Of a DNA stretch of 34,119 nucleotides, positions 26,228 to 33,183 are shown one piece after another. A model generated the notes under the pieces. That model saw only the letters and a program-made list of their open reading frames with translations, had not been told where the DNA came from and searched no databases. The stretch is taken from the NCBI GenBank assembly GCA_028339355.1, contig JAOLBX010000019.1, forward strand, positions 1 through 34,119. Reading direction: 5' to 3'. The position numbers were made by a program, and so were the translations under genes. Every line of letters starts with the position of its first letter. Position 1 is the stretch's first letter. This DNA is from Bacteroidia bacterium (GTDB taxonomy: Bacteria > Bacteroidota > Bacteroidia > NS11-12g > UBA9320).

Positions 26228-26509
26228 TTATTTTTTCTTTACGGAGATAACTAGTAAAACTGCAAATATTACATCTACAATGTTCCAGATGTCTCTACCT
26301 AAGGCTACTTTGAAAAATGGCTGCACTAAAAGCGCTGATATAATCCATATAGATAACCAACCTTTGTTCTCCTGTTCTGTATATGCTAGGTATAAAAATG
26401 CCCCAAGAGCAATAAACCTGTATAGCTGATAATACCCGTAAGGCATATCGAGCACACAAATAAGAGATGCGATAGCTAAAACTATCTTTAGTATTCTGTC
26501 AGGCTTCAT
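26228..26509 (-). CDS. Small membrane protein, DUF6804-like
   Basis: A 93-residue protein with about four membrane helices. The segments LDMPYGYYQLYRFIALGAFLY and QPFFKVALGRDIWNIVDV match my memory of the DUF6804 family, a membrane protein group of unknown role. It lies between two lipoprotein genes with gaps of 11 and 1 bases. Confidence 0.78.
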   Translation of the reverse strand: MKPDRILKIVLAIASLICVLDMPYGYYQLYRFIALGAFLYLAYTEQENKGWLSIWIISALLVQPFFKVALGRDIWNIVDVIFAVLLVISVKKK

Positions 26510-26520
26510 TTAGATTTCTT

Positions 26521-26871
26521 TTATTCCTCTAAACTTTTGGAGATATTCTTTAGACTTTCCATCATTTTCTCTGCGTTTTCGCAGTTTTCAAGAAGATATT
26601 TCTGGAATTCACCATCATCATATTTGCCACGAATATCTTCTACCTGTTTTCCAATTAGCTCCATCTCATTATTAATTGAGTCAAATTTTTGCGTGGCCTC
26701 TTTTTTTGCTTCTTCAGTTCCAATTGATGATGCAAAACTTAATTTCACCATTTCAGGCATCATTTCTTTTACCTTGTCAAAATTGGAACAAACCTTTTGA
26801 GCATCTGACTCCATATTAGAGCAAGATGAGAAAGCAGCGATGATTAGAGTCAGTGCTATAATGTTTTTCAC
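26521..26871 (-). CDS. Helical lipoprotein of unknown function
   Basis: A 116-residue protein with lipobox AAFSSC (Cys17). The mature part is strongly helical and charged (KVKEMMPEMVKL, EAKKEATQKFDSINNEMELIG), with two further cysteines. The start is GTG (26869-26871). No family recognised. First gene of the small minus-strand operon that includes the DUF6804-like protein. Confidence 0.7.
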   Translation of the reverse strand: MKNIIALTLIIAAFSSCSNMESDAQKVCSNFDKVKEMMPEMVKLSFASSIGTEEAKKEATQKFDSINNEMELIGKQVEDIRGKYDDGEFQKYLLENCENAEKMMESLKNISKSLEE

Positions 26872-26992
26872 ACCTCGAAAATACTACTTTTATATACGTT
26901 TTGCTTAGGGTGCTAAAATTAGGGTAGGGGCAACCCTTTACCTCTGCATGAATAACTTGTAAAATGTGTGAAAATACCACCACGAACGTATG

Positions 26993-27358
26993 TTAATCAT
27001 TACATAAAATGTTTGTTACCCCCTTTGGGGGTACTATACACCGTATGGTCTCAGCAAAGTATTGCAATCGCTCTAAGTAGGGTCTGAATTTAGGTTTTCC
27101 ATTATTAGCTTTAACGATAGCTAGATGGCTATGAATAAATAAGGAGTAGTCAATAACTTTAGCAAACCCGTTTAGGTAAATGGGCTCTTTAGGTTGTTCA
27201 ATATATTCTAGACGTTTTTCTATTTCCTGAATCTCATTATCCCAATCCTTAGGGGTTTTTCTCTCTGTCCTGATGTGGTCCTTTAACTGCTCAATATCAT
27301 TTCTAACCACAGGTAGAAACGATAAATCTATGTTCGCTAGGTGTGTTTTTATATTCAT
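26993..27358 (-). CDS. Element-encoded protein of unknown function
   Basis: About 121 residues from ATG at 27358 (a TTG 12 bases upstream is less likely). It is helical and charged: HLANIDLSFLPVVRNDIEQLKDHI, WDNEIQEIEKRLEYIEQP, then a His-containing core YSLFIHSHLAIVKANNGKPKFRP. No family recognised. It lies downstream of the primase and its iteron-like region, whose tandem GGTTATA heptamers sit 18-31 bases before its ATG. An accessory replication or control role is inferred from position. Confidence 0.6.
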   Translation of the reverse strand: MNIKTHLANIDLSFLPVVRNDIEQLKDHIRTERKTPKDWDNEIQEIEKRLEYIEQPKEPIYLNGFAKVIDYSLFIHSHLAIVKANNGKPKFRPYLERLQYFAETIRCIVPPKGVTNILCND

Positions 27359-27375
27359 TTTTGCGTTCAAGTGTT

Positions 27376-27543
27376 GGTTATAGGTTATAGGCGACCTAAA
27401 CCGTTGATATCAGTACATCTACGTCTTTTTAGGGTATAACCAACTGTTGGTGTACTTCCTTTTGGTACACGGATTTTAGTTATATGGTAAATAAGCCGAA
27501 ACCGTTGTTATAACTCATTCTACGTGGGGTATAACCTATAACC
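27376..27543. repeat. Iteron-like region, candidate replication origin or operator
   Basis: Five GGTTATA heptamers: two tandem at 27376-27389, one inverted at 27435-27441 and two tandem inverted at 27530-27543, making a perfect 14-base inverted repeat between the outer pairs. Two direct-repeat units, each carrying CCGTTG, then CAT(T)CTACGT, then GGGTATAACC, lie at 27401-27441 and 27502-27536. GTGTAC/GTACAC (27450-27470) adds a further inverted repeat. The region fills the gap between the primase stop and the next gene. Confidence 0.6.
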
Positions 27544-27553
27544 TACTACTCGC

Positions 27554-29725
27554 TCAGGATTTTAAAATTCTATTCACGTAGGGCTGTTTAACCCCAACTA
27601 TTTTAGCTATCTCGTTTTGACTCTTGCCAAGCTGTCCTAAATACTGAATTACGTCTTTTTTGTTCACTGGCTCTCTACTACTTCCGCTAAAAATATTATC
27701 GTAAACCTTCAGAGCAGTACCCCTAAAATATTCAGTAAGATTTATAGCCGTTTCCATAGTAATCTTATCTATTTCAGAAGAGGTATTTTGATGACAGATG
27801 AGGTTCATACCGTAAATAGTCACTGCTAGTCTTAGTGCATAAACGTCTAGCTTGCCGTATACACCCTTTAAATAGCCTGTGTTAGTATTGTTTGATTGTT
27901 CCGTATTATCGTTGTACCAATTGGAGTATACCGTCTCCGCTTCTTTGCTTAGCGTTAAGTTTATCGTATCAGGTATTGTGTCTAATCCGCTAAGGTATTT
28001 ATGATAGTTGTTTACGGTGTCTATTTTCAACTTCTCTTTACTGTAGCGGGGTTTATTAGCTATGTCTGGGAATACGTGAAGGAACCTACTTAAAAAACCA
28101 TTCTCAGCACGGTTATCTTTAGCTAAATCCACCAATAACTCAGGCTGCATACCTCCAGCCACGAATAAAGCGGGCTCATCTATGTAGACAGGGTCTTTAC
28201 TTGCCCTGTTAATTTGTATGGGCTGCCTATAAAAAGTTGAGAGTAATGTACTCTGCTCTCCACTCTTGTTGTATCTGCCAAAGTCGTCCAACCATCCTTT
28301 AAGTTCATCCCGATAAACACATATTCCTCTATTATTAACAGAGTGAACATCTGAGATAGTTTCGGGGGTATAATCTGTGAGGAAGTACTGAAAGCAAACG
28401 GGCTTGATTAAGGATGTGTCCTGTTCCTTTTTAGGTTTCTCTTTTTCTGCTTCGAATAAAGACTTTTGAACCTTAAAGTCTGCATTAGACTCTTTGTCTT
28501 TCTTATGAAAGTAGCTTAAACACACCTTCAGCGGCTCAGTCTTACCACTTGACACATTGCCTATTATATTAAGCCATAACAAAGGGATATTATCGTACTT
28601 ATCCTTTAACTCTATCTTAGTTCCAATAGCAAATGCAGTAGAGAACAATACACTAGCGGCTATATAGTCACGTGGGATATTATAGACATCTACATATTCA
28701 TTAATGAAGCTTTGGAGGTAGGCAGGGAATCCATCAATAGGCAGCAGTGGCGTAGGTTCTTTTTGTTCCTTTGCTGGAGCCTGCTCATCTACCTTGAACT
28801 CTGAGACATTGTGGTAGGCGGTATGCTTGTAACCACACTTAATAATACCTCTTATCTCCTCTGCTGTAAAGTCGTCCTGAGCGTAAGACAGTAGGTCGTT
28901 CTCTGCGTCTGTCAAAGAAATCCCGTAACGATTATAAGCATAAGCTAGTTTAGAGATATATCCGTTCCTATTCCCACTAACAAAACTGCCTTTTTTATCA
29001 ACCCACTTTTTGAGGTTTTCCATAATAAAGTATACGTCGGTTATTGTTTCAACTTTTGATTCAGTGGGAGTACTTTTTTGTACTGGGATATATAATGTAT
29101 CAACAAAAGACTTATCTAATACCTCTGCTTCCTCATTAAAGTATGCTTCGCTATCGTGACATAGAAAACAAGGGCGAGGTATATCTTTACACGCAGCATC
29201 TATATTTACACCTAACCTCTCATTAAAGAAGACCTCAAATGCAGTAAAATACTGTGCGTGTTCTGCTTCATTAATATTTACCTTGTAGATTATTTTCAAG
29301 CCATTACCTCTAGGGCTAATAAACATTAGCGAGGGAGTAAGTAAATCAAGCACCTTCTCTCTTACTGCTGCTACATCCTCTAGCTTGTCCAAGTCGATAC
29401 AGAATAACCCAGAGTGCCTGATTAAGCCTTGCCCTGAACGTTTCTCGAACTCACCACTAAAGGTAACATAGTCTAACTTAGTTGTCTTAAAAGCGGTCTG
29501 CTCTTTCTCATCCTTTAATGCTCTTAATTCCTTTGTTTTAACCTCATAGCTACTGCCCACAATCGCTTTGTGTACTTTACTAAGTGTAGTGCTCTTTAGC
29601 GGGATTACGTTTACTATTGGAGCTTTGTAAACTGAAAAAATATAGCTATCTTCGCTTTCGTGTTGTGAGGGGGTATTGCTTCGACTCCAATCTGCGGTTT
29701 GCCCCTTTTCAATTCTTTTATCCAT
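27554..29725 (-). CDS. Primase-helicase-like replication protein (BT4734 N-terminal + DUF3987)
   Basis: A 723-residue protein. Residues about 30-215 form a BT4734/VirE-N-like, primase-type domain: CIDLDKL (109-115) gives the hhhDhD metal motif, SPRGNGLKIIYKV (137-149) is the next conserved strand, and DIPRPCFLCHDSEAYFN follows. Residues about 335-650 form a DUF3987 helicase-like P-loop domain with Walker A GNVSSGKT at 389-396. The last 35 residues form a helix-turn-helix (KSQNEIAKIVGVKQPYVNRI). It is the replication initiator or primase typical of Bacteroidota integrated elements. Translation is coupled to the Xis-like gene by TAATG, and the iteron-like region lies at its end. Confidence 0.88.
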   Translation of the reverse strand: MDKRIEKGQTADWSRSNTPSQHESEDSYIFSVYKAPIVNVIPLKSTTLSKVHKAIVGSSYEVKTKELRALKDEKEQTAFKTTKLDYVTFSGEFEKRSGQGLIRHSGLFCIDLDKLEDVAAVREKVLDLLTPSLMFISPRGNGLKIIYKVNINEAEHAQYFTAFEVFFNERLGVNIDAACKDIPRPCFLCHDSEAYFNEEAEVLDKSFVDTLYIPVQKSTPTESKVETITDVYFIMENLKKWVDKKGSFVSGNRNGYISKLAYAYNRYGISLTDAENDLLSYAQDDFTAEEIRGIIKCGYKHTAYHNVSEFKVDEQAPAKEQKEPTPLLPIDGFPAYLQSFINEYVDVYNIPRDYIAASVLFSTAFAIGTKIELKDKYDNIPLLWLNIIGNVSSGKTEPLKVCLSYFHKKDKESNADFKVQKSLFEAEKEKPKKEQDTSLIKPVCFQYFLTDYTPETISDVHSVNNRGICVYRDELKGWLDDFGRYNKSGEQSTLLSTFYRQPIQINRASKDPVYIDEPALFVAGGMQPELLVDLAKDNRAENGFLSRFLHVFPDIANKPRYSKEKLKIDTVNNYHKYLSGLDTIPDTINLTLSKEAETVYSNWYNDNTEQSNNTNTGYLKGVYGKLDVYALRLAVTIYGMNLICHQNTSSEIDKITMETAINLTEYFRGTALKVYDNIFSGSSREPVNKKDVIQYLGQLGKSQNEIAKIVGVKQPYVNRILKS

Positions 29726-29994
29726 TATGAAAATTTATTGATGGCGTTAATAAGATTTGACCGCTTATAGTACACACGAGTACCGATTCTCCCACATTCT
29801 ACTAAGCCCCTTTTTGTCCAGTCATTAAGAGTGGCAAATGTTACATTAAGAAACTGAGCCGCTTGTTTACGGGTGAGAAGTGTTTCGGGTGTCACCTTGT
29901 TGTCTTTTAGAGATTCAATCTCCTTTTGTAGTGGTCCAATTAACTCAGCTCTTAGCTGGTCAATGGATAATGATGTCATTATAATTTGCTCCAT
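29725..29994 (-). CDS. Helix-turn-helix excisionase-like protein
   Basis: An 89-residue protein with a MerR/Xis-type winged HTH: LLTRKQAAQFLNVTFATLNDWTKRGLVECGRIGTRVYYKRSNLINAI. The N-terminal part is a short coiled helix (SIDQLRAELIGPLQKEIESL). This type of protein, next to integrase and primase, usually acts as the excision factor or as an AlpA-like activator of the element. Its stop overlaps the primase start (TAATG). Confidence 0.87.
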   Translation of the reverse strand: MEQIIMTSLSIDQLRAELIGPLQKEIESLKDNKVTPETLLTRKQAAQFLNVTFATLNDWTKRGLVECGRIGTRVYYKRSNLINAINKFS

Positions 29995-30034
29995 ATTTTA
30001 TGATTATTTAAGAGCAAAATAGGAGCTATTTTAA

Positions 30035-30063
30035 GCCCTAAAAAACGGGCAGCAGACATCTGC
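30035..30063 (-). terminator. Paired hairpins with T-run upstream of the Xis-like gene
   Basis: On the minus strand GCAGA/TCTGC (30052-30063) is followed by GCCC...GGGC around TTTTTT (30035-30050). It could end the transcript of the 242-aa gene or act as an operator of the Xis-primase pair. The stems are only four or five bases. Confidence 0.35.
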
Positions 30064-30080
30064 ACGGGGGCAAATGTTTA

Positions 30081-30809
30081 CTATTTAGTCTCATTACTTT
30101 GTATAATATCTGCGTTGAGAGATTCAGATACCCCGTCTAATATTGTCTTGATGTTTTCGAGTTCGGTTAAATCCATATTAGCACCTTTTTCCCGTGTTTT
30201 GTTGGCACTAAAATCACTTAACACTTCAATACCTCGTGCTAAGTGAATTTTATCTGTCTTAGTGAAAATACCTTTAGCTCCCAACTTCAGAAACAAATAC
30301 ATCAATTCATTTTGGGTAAGCGCTAGTTTTGTTTCTTTGGTGGGTTTGGTTTTTTTATGTGATGGCGCTGCCCCTATTAGCTCGAACTCTAATTTAGCTA
30401 AATCTTCATTAGCATAATCATAAGTTAATATTACGAATAATGTATCTACCTCAAGACAGATTTTTATCCAATTTTGAATACCCATATCTACTGTTTGGTC
30501 AAGTATATCAACTTGGACTCTTTCTTGATGGCTCGGAAGTCCAAGATTAAATATACGTTTCGATTCTTCTCCGAATGTTTTAAAATCAGATTTCAATCTG
30601 CGCAATGCAATGTGTTTTGATTCGGGGGCGAGAATCAACTCTAAGTAATTATAGTAAAGTTCGCCTATTTTATTTAAATGAGAATCAATATTCTCAATGA
30701 TTTTTTCAAGGTCGTCAATGTCCTTCAAGACAATCCTAGCTATCGTATGCGGGTCTACTCCTTTTATTATTGAGTCGTACAATTCTCTTAGCTCTTCGAT
30801 TCTATCCAT
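30081..30809 (-). CDS. Island protein of unknown function, coupled to integrase
   Basis: A 242-residue, largely helical protein. The start overlaps the integrase 3' end by eight bases, so it is co-expressed with it. The N-terminal half is a long charged helix bundle (DDLEKIIENIDSHLNKIGELYYNYLELIL). The C-terminal half opens LTQNELMYLFLKLGAKGIFTKTD, a pattern seen at the end of several Bacteroidota element-control proteins such as RteC-like ones, but I would not assign it to RteC. Function in control of excision or replication is inferred from place. Confidence 0.7.
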   Translation of the reverse strand: MDRIEELRELYDSIIKGVDPHTIARIVLKDIDDLEKIIENIDSHLNKIGELYYNYLELILAPESKHIALRRLKSDFKTFGEESKRIFNLGLPSHQERVQVDILDQTVDMGIQNWIKICLEVDTLFVILTYDYANEDLAKLEFELIGAAPSHKKTKPTKETKLALTQNELMYLFLKLGAKGIFTKTDKIHLARGIEVLSDFSANKTREKGANMDLTELENIKTILDGVSESLNADIIQSNETK

Positions 30810-32076
30810 TTGCGTACATCGGTTTAGTTGATTCTAGATCGGTTATCATTTTTAGTACTCTTAGTGCGTGGTCGCTCTTATCTACTTTTAGGTACTTCAA
30901 AAACTCGGTTTCGGTCTTGTGTCCAGTCATTGCACAAATAGCCATTATAGGTACACTATCGTTATACATATTCGTACAAAATGAACGTCTAGCCGTATGC
31001 GTAGAAATTAGCTCGTACTTAGGTTTAAAATCTACATCTTCGCCCGTTGCTCGGTCAATGGATGTACGCTCGATATTGTCTAACCCTGCAAGTCTGCCAA
31101 CTTCTTTTACGTACTCATTAAACTTTTGGTTGCTTATGCTACTAGGTAGCTGATAGTCGTATTTAGACAGTATAGAGCGTGTTTCTTTGAGTATTGGTAT
31201 AGTCACCTTAGTAGTTCCCTTGTAGGTCTTTAAACGTATCAAATCGCCTTCAATGTTGTGTTTTTGTATCGCATAAATATCTGAAAACCTTAAACCCGTT
31301 TTACATCCGATAACAAACATATCTCTTACACGGTCTAGGTAGGGTTTATCTGCAAGGTCAAGTTTATACATTGCATCTATCTCAGACTTGTTTAGTGCTA
31401 TGTTATGAGATTCTACTTCTAGCACGGGATACTCTAGGTAGTAACTGTATTTGTTTACTCCATACTTAGGTTTTGCAGCTGCAGCTAATAAGGTTTTAAG
31501 CGTTCTAGTGTATTTTCCTATAGTATTGAGACTAAACCCTTTCTTGTGCATTAGTCGCTCGTAGTGGTCCGTATAAAATGATTCGTTAAAATGTCTAAAA
31601 TCTATATATGGATTAATTTCTAAACAAAGTTTCTTAACACGCTTGTACTTGCTAAAGGTACGTTCTGAGCGTAGTCGCTTCGTCTGCGGATTTATTGTAC
31701 CCCGTTTTGATTCAAGATAATAATCTACAAATGATAAAAAGTCAGTGGGTATATCGCTAGCCGTTACTCGGTTTAGGAATATATCGATTTGCTCCTTTAT
31801 TTCGGATTTACCTACGTCTTCGCCCACCGTTTTAAGTTGATGGTATATCTCAGATACCTTTCCCTTAATCTCGTTTAATCGCTTATTGATTTGTGAGTAT
31901 TGCGGATAGTCTTTTGTGGCTCTTACTTGCTGAGATGTATTCCAGTATTTCGGGGGTACAGATTCGCCCGTGTTTGTGATTAGTCTTTTACCGTGCCAGC
32001 TTATGGAAAGTCTTATCGGGGTTGGTTTGTCTGCCTTTGGTTCTTTGAGATTGAATTTGATGTTAATATCTGCCAT
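30802..32076 (-). CDS. Tyrosine recombinase (integrase)
   Basis: A 424-residue phage-type integrase of the Bacteroidota tRNA-island kind. Residues 1-90 form the arm-DNA-binding domain, 105-210 the SAM-like core-binding domain, and 225-410 the catalytic domain. The catalytic set is R263 (CKTGLRFSD), K286 or K290 (KGTTK), H360-x-x-R363 (STHTARRS), H386 (TGHKT) and Y395. All are present, so the enzyme looks active. It reads inward from attR, 177 bases away, with a -7 box and arm-type repeats in that gap. It would insert and excise the island at tRNA-Glu. Confidence 0.96.
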   Translation of the reverse strand: MADINIKFNLKEPKADKPTPIRLSISWHGKRLITNTGESVPPKYWNTSQQVRATKDYPQYSQINKRLNEIKGKVSEIYHQLKTVGEDVGKSEIKEQIDIFLNRVTASDIPTDFLSFVDYYLESKRGTINPQTKRLRSERTFSKYKRVKKLCLEINPYIDFRHFNESFYTDHYERLMHKKGFSLNTIGKYTRTLKTLLAAAAKPKYGVNKYSYYLEYPVLEVESHNIALNKSEIDAMYKLDLADKPYLDRVRDMFVIGCKTGLRFSDIYAIQKHNIEGDLIRLKTYKGTTKVTIPILKETRSILSKYDYQLPSSISNQKFNEYVKEVGRLAGLDNIERTSIDRATGEDVDFKPKYELISTHTARRSFCTNMYNDSVPIMAICAMTGHKTETEFLKYLKVDKSDHALRVLKMITDLESTKPMYANG

Positions 32077-32101
32077 TGCTAGAATTACTTTGATTGCAAT
32101 G

Positions 32102-32109
32102 CAAATATA
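32102..32109 (-). promoter_or_regulatory. Promoter -7 box TATATTTG for integrase
   Basis: On the minus strand TATATTTG matches TAnnTTTG exactly, 26 bases before the integrase ATG. The paired GGTATCG repeats (32112-32136) lie at about -13 to -40, overlapping the promoter, so integrase binding there could repress its own gene. Confidence 0.55.
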
Positions 32110-32111
32110 AC

Positions 32112-32136
32112 AGGGTATCGGTTAAGGTATCGGTTT
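32112..32136 (+). repeat. Right arm-type repeat (paired GGTATCG boxes)
   Basis: GGGTATCG and AGGTATCGGTTT spaced as in the left copy at 18148-18172; the three differences are in the spacer between boxes. It lies between integrase and attR. Confidence 0.65.
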
Positions 32137-32252
32137 ATTCTAGTCTATTTTCATACGTGCTTATATCTTATTATACTAAAAGTCCTTTATTCATAAGTGT
32201 TTACGGTCATTACTTGAATAATCAGATATCCAACAGATTAAGCGTAGTTAGC

Positions 32253-32266
32253 CCCCTACGGGCTAC
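32253..32266 (+). other. attR core
   Basis: An exact 14-base copy of the tRNA-Glu 3' end (CCCCTACGGGCTAC), without the rest of the tRNA. It marks the right boundary of the island. The bases before it (32137-32252) show no gene. Confidence 0.9.
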
Positions 32267-32269
32267 CAG

Positions 32270-32309
32270 AGCGGAATAGTTGAATTTTAGTTCACTATTC
32301 CGCTTTTTG
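32270..32309 (+). terminator. AGCGGAATAG-family hairpin, copy C, just outside attR
   Basis: AGCGGAATAGTTGAA and TTCACTATTCCGCT form a nearly perfect 14-base stem with one bulged T and a six-base loop, followed by five Ts. It starts three bases past attR, so before insertion it was directly behind tRNA-Glu and was probably its native terminator. Beyond it, 32310-32491 shows no further gene. Confidence 0.75.
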
Positions 32310-32491
32310 TTTGCCTGTAATCCCCCGTCACATTTACCTGTATTTTGTACAAACCAGATGCTTCATCTTGAGAGCTGTTATCAATACACCATAACTCGTA
32401 TTGTGACGTGTTCTCATTATTTAATTTCATACTTTCCGTATAAAGTGTAATTTGCGTGTGTACTACTTAAACGCTTAAATATTATTTACAC

Positions 32492-33163
32492 ATGAATTCA
32501 TTAATACATCTTATCGTTTTAGGCACTATGATTTTCGCTTCTACTGTGTCTACCTATGCTCAAAAACCAAAAGTTAAGATTGGTTTAGGAGTTGGTCATC
32601 TCTATGATTTATATGAAGGTCCAATAGATCTTGCATCAACTTCTGGAAATGTTACTTACACTGTTACTGATATTGATTTAAAGGGATTAAATGGAGATTA
32701 TACAAAATTTGATGTTGGTTTAGGAGTGCTTGCGGAACTGTGTGTGGGTGCCCAAAAGAGTATACTGCTATCCTACACCCGCGGCACATTGACTTCACAG
32801 CAAGAAAATCAATATGCCACCTCTAAAATCAATATGGTGAATGTAAGTTATAGGTATTATTTTCTTCCAGATATAGGCAATCCAGCTACGAGCGTGAGGC
32901 CGTATAGCGAAGTTGGTTTAGGGCTTACAACCTTCGAGGCAAATAGGTATTTTGTGGCAGACCGAGGACTATTTAGCCAAACATCGGGAGCGACACTATC
33001 GAGTATGCTAGCTGTCGGTGTTCAAATTAACGTATCTCAAAAAATGCAAATTACTGCTGCTCCCAACTTTATAATAAACTACTCAGATGCTGTAGATGGA
33101 TATAAAAATAGGGGTGTAGATATTATGATGAGTAATACTCTAGGAGTTCTTTTTAGTTTATAA
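32492..33163 (+). CDS. Outer-membrane beta-barrel protein
   Basis: A 223-residue protein with a clear signal peptide (MNSLIHLIVLGTMIFASTVSTYAQ) and mature strands of alternating polarity: KVKIGLGVGHLYDLYEG, INMVNVSYRYYF, SVRPYSEVGLGLTTFEA, SSMLAVGVQINVSQKMQI and DIMMSNTLGVLFSL. This is the OmpA-like small barrel seen widely in Bacteroidota. Substrate or role unknown. It is the first chromosomal gene after the island, and a 20-base gap separates it from the next secreted protein gene. Confidence 0.8.
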   Translation: MNSLIHLIVLGTMIFASTVSTYAQKPKVKIGLGVGHLYDLYEGPIDLASTSGNVTYTVTDIDLKGLNGDYTKFDVGLGVLAELCVGAQKSILLSYTRGTLTSQQENQYATSKINMVNVSYRYYFLPDIGNPATSVRPYSEVGLGLTTFEANRYFVADRGLFSQTSGATLSSMLAVGVQINVSQKMQITAAPNFIINYSDAVDGYKNRGVDIMMSNTLGVLFSL

Positions 33164-33183
33164 AGCTTATTTAGAAAACAGTA

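Larger units (their letters stand above)
18092..32266. mobile_element. 14.2-kb genomic island integrated at tRNA-Glu
   Basis: Bounded by the 14-bp direct repeat of the tRNA 3' end, with a tyrosine recombinase at the right end reading inward from attR. Candidate arm-type integrase sites lie inside both ends. The right part holds integrase, a 242-aa unknown, an Xis-like HTH protein, a primase-helicase and an iteron-like region. The left part is cargo: exported haem proteins, a beta-barrel, lipoproteins, a membrane AraC regulator, an acetolactate-decarboxylase-family lipoprotein and a secreted nuclease. No relaxase, conjugation, capsid or terminase gene is visible, so it would need a helper to move, or it is decayed. 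Integration is seen in sequence; mobility is inferred. Confidence 0.9.

Noticed and set aside
18092-32266. Conjugative element or prophage
   Set aside because: No relaxase, coupling protein, Tra proteins, capsid, portal, terminase or tail genes can be recognised in the island.
32094-32279. 61-codon frame running through the arm repeats and attR
   Set aside because: It overlaps the att core and hairpin C, which explain the bases better; a coding function is very unlikely.
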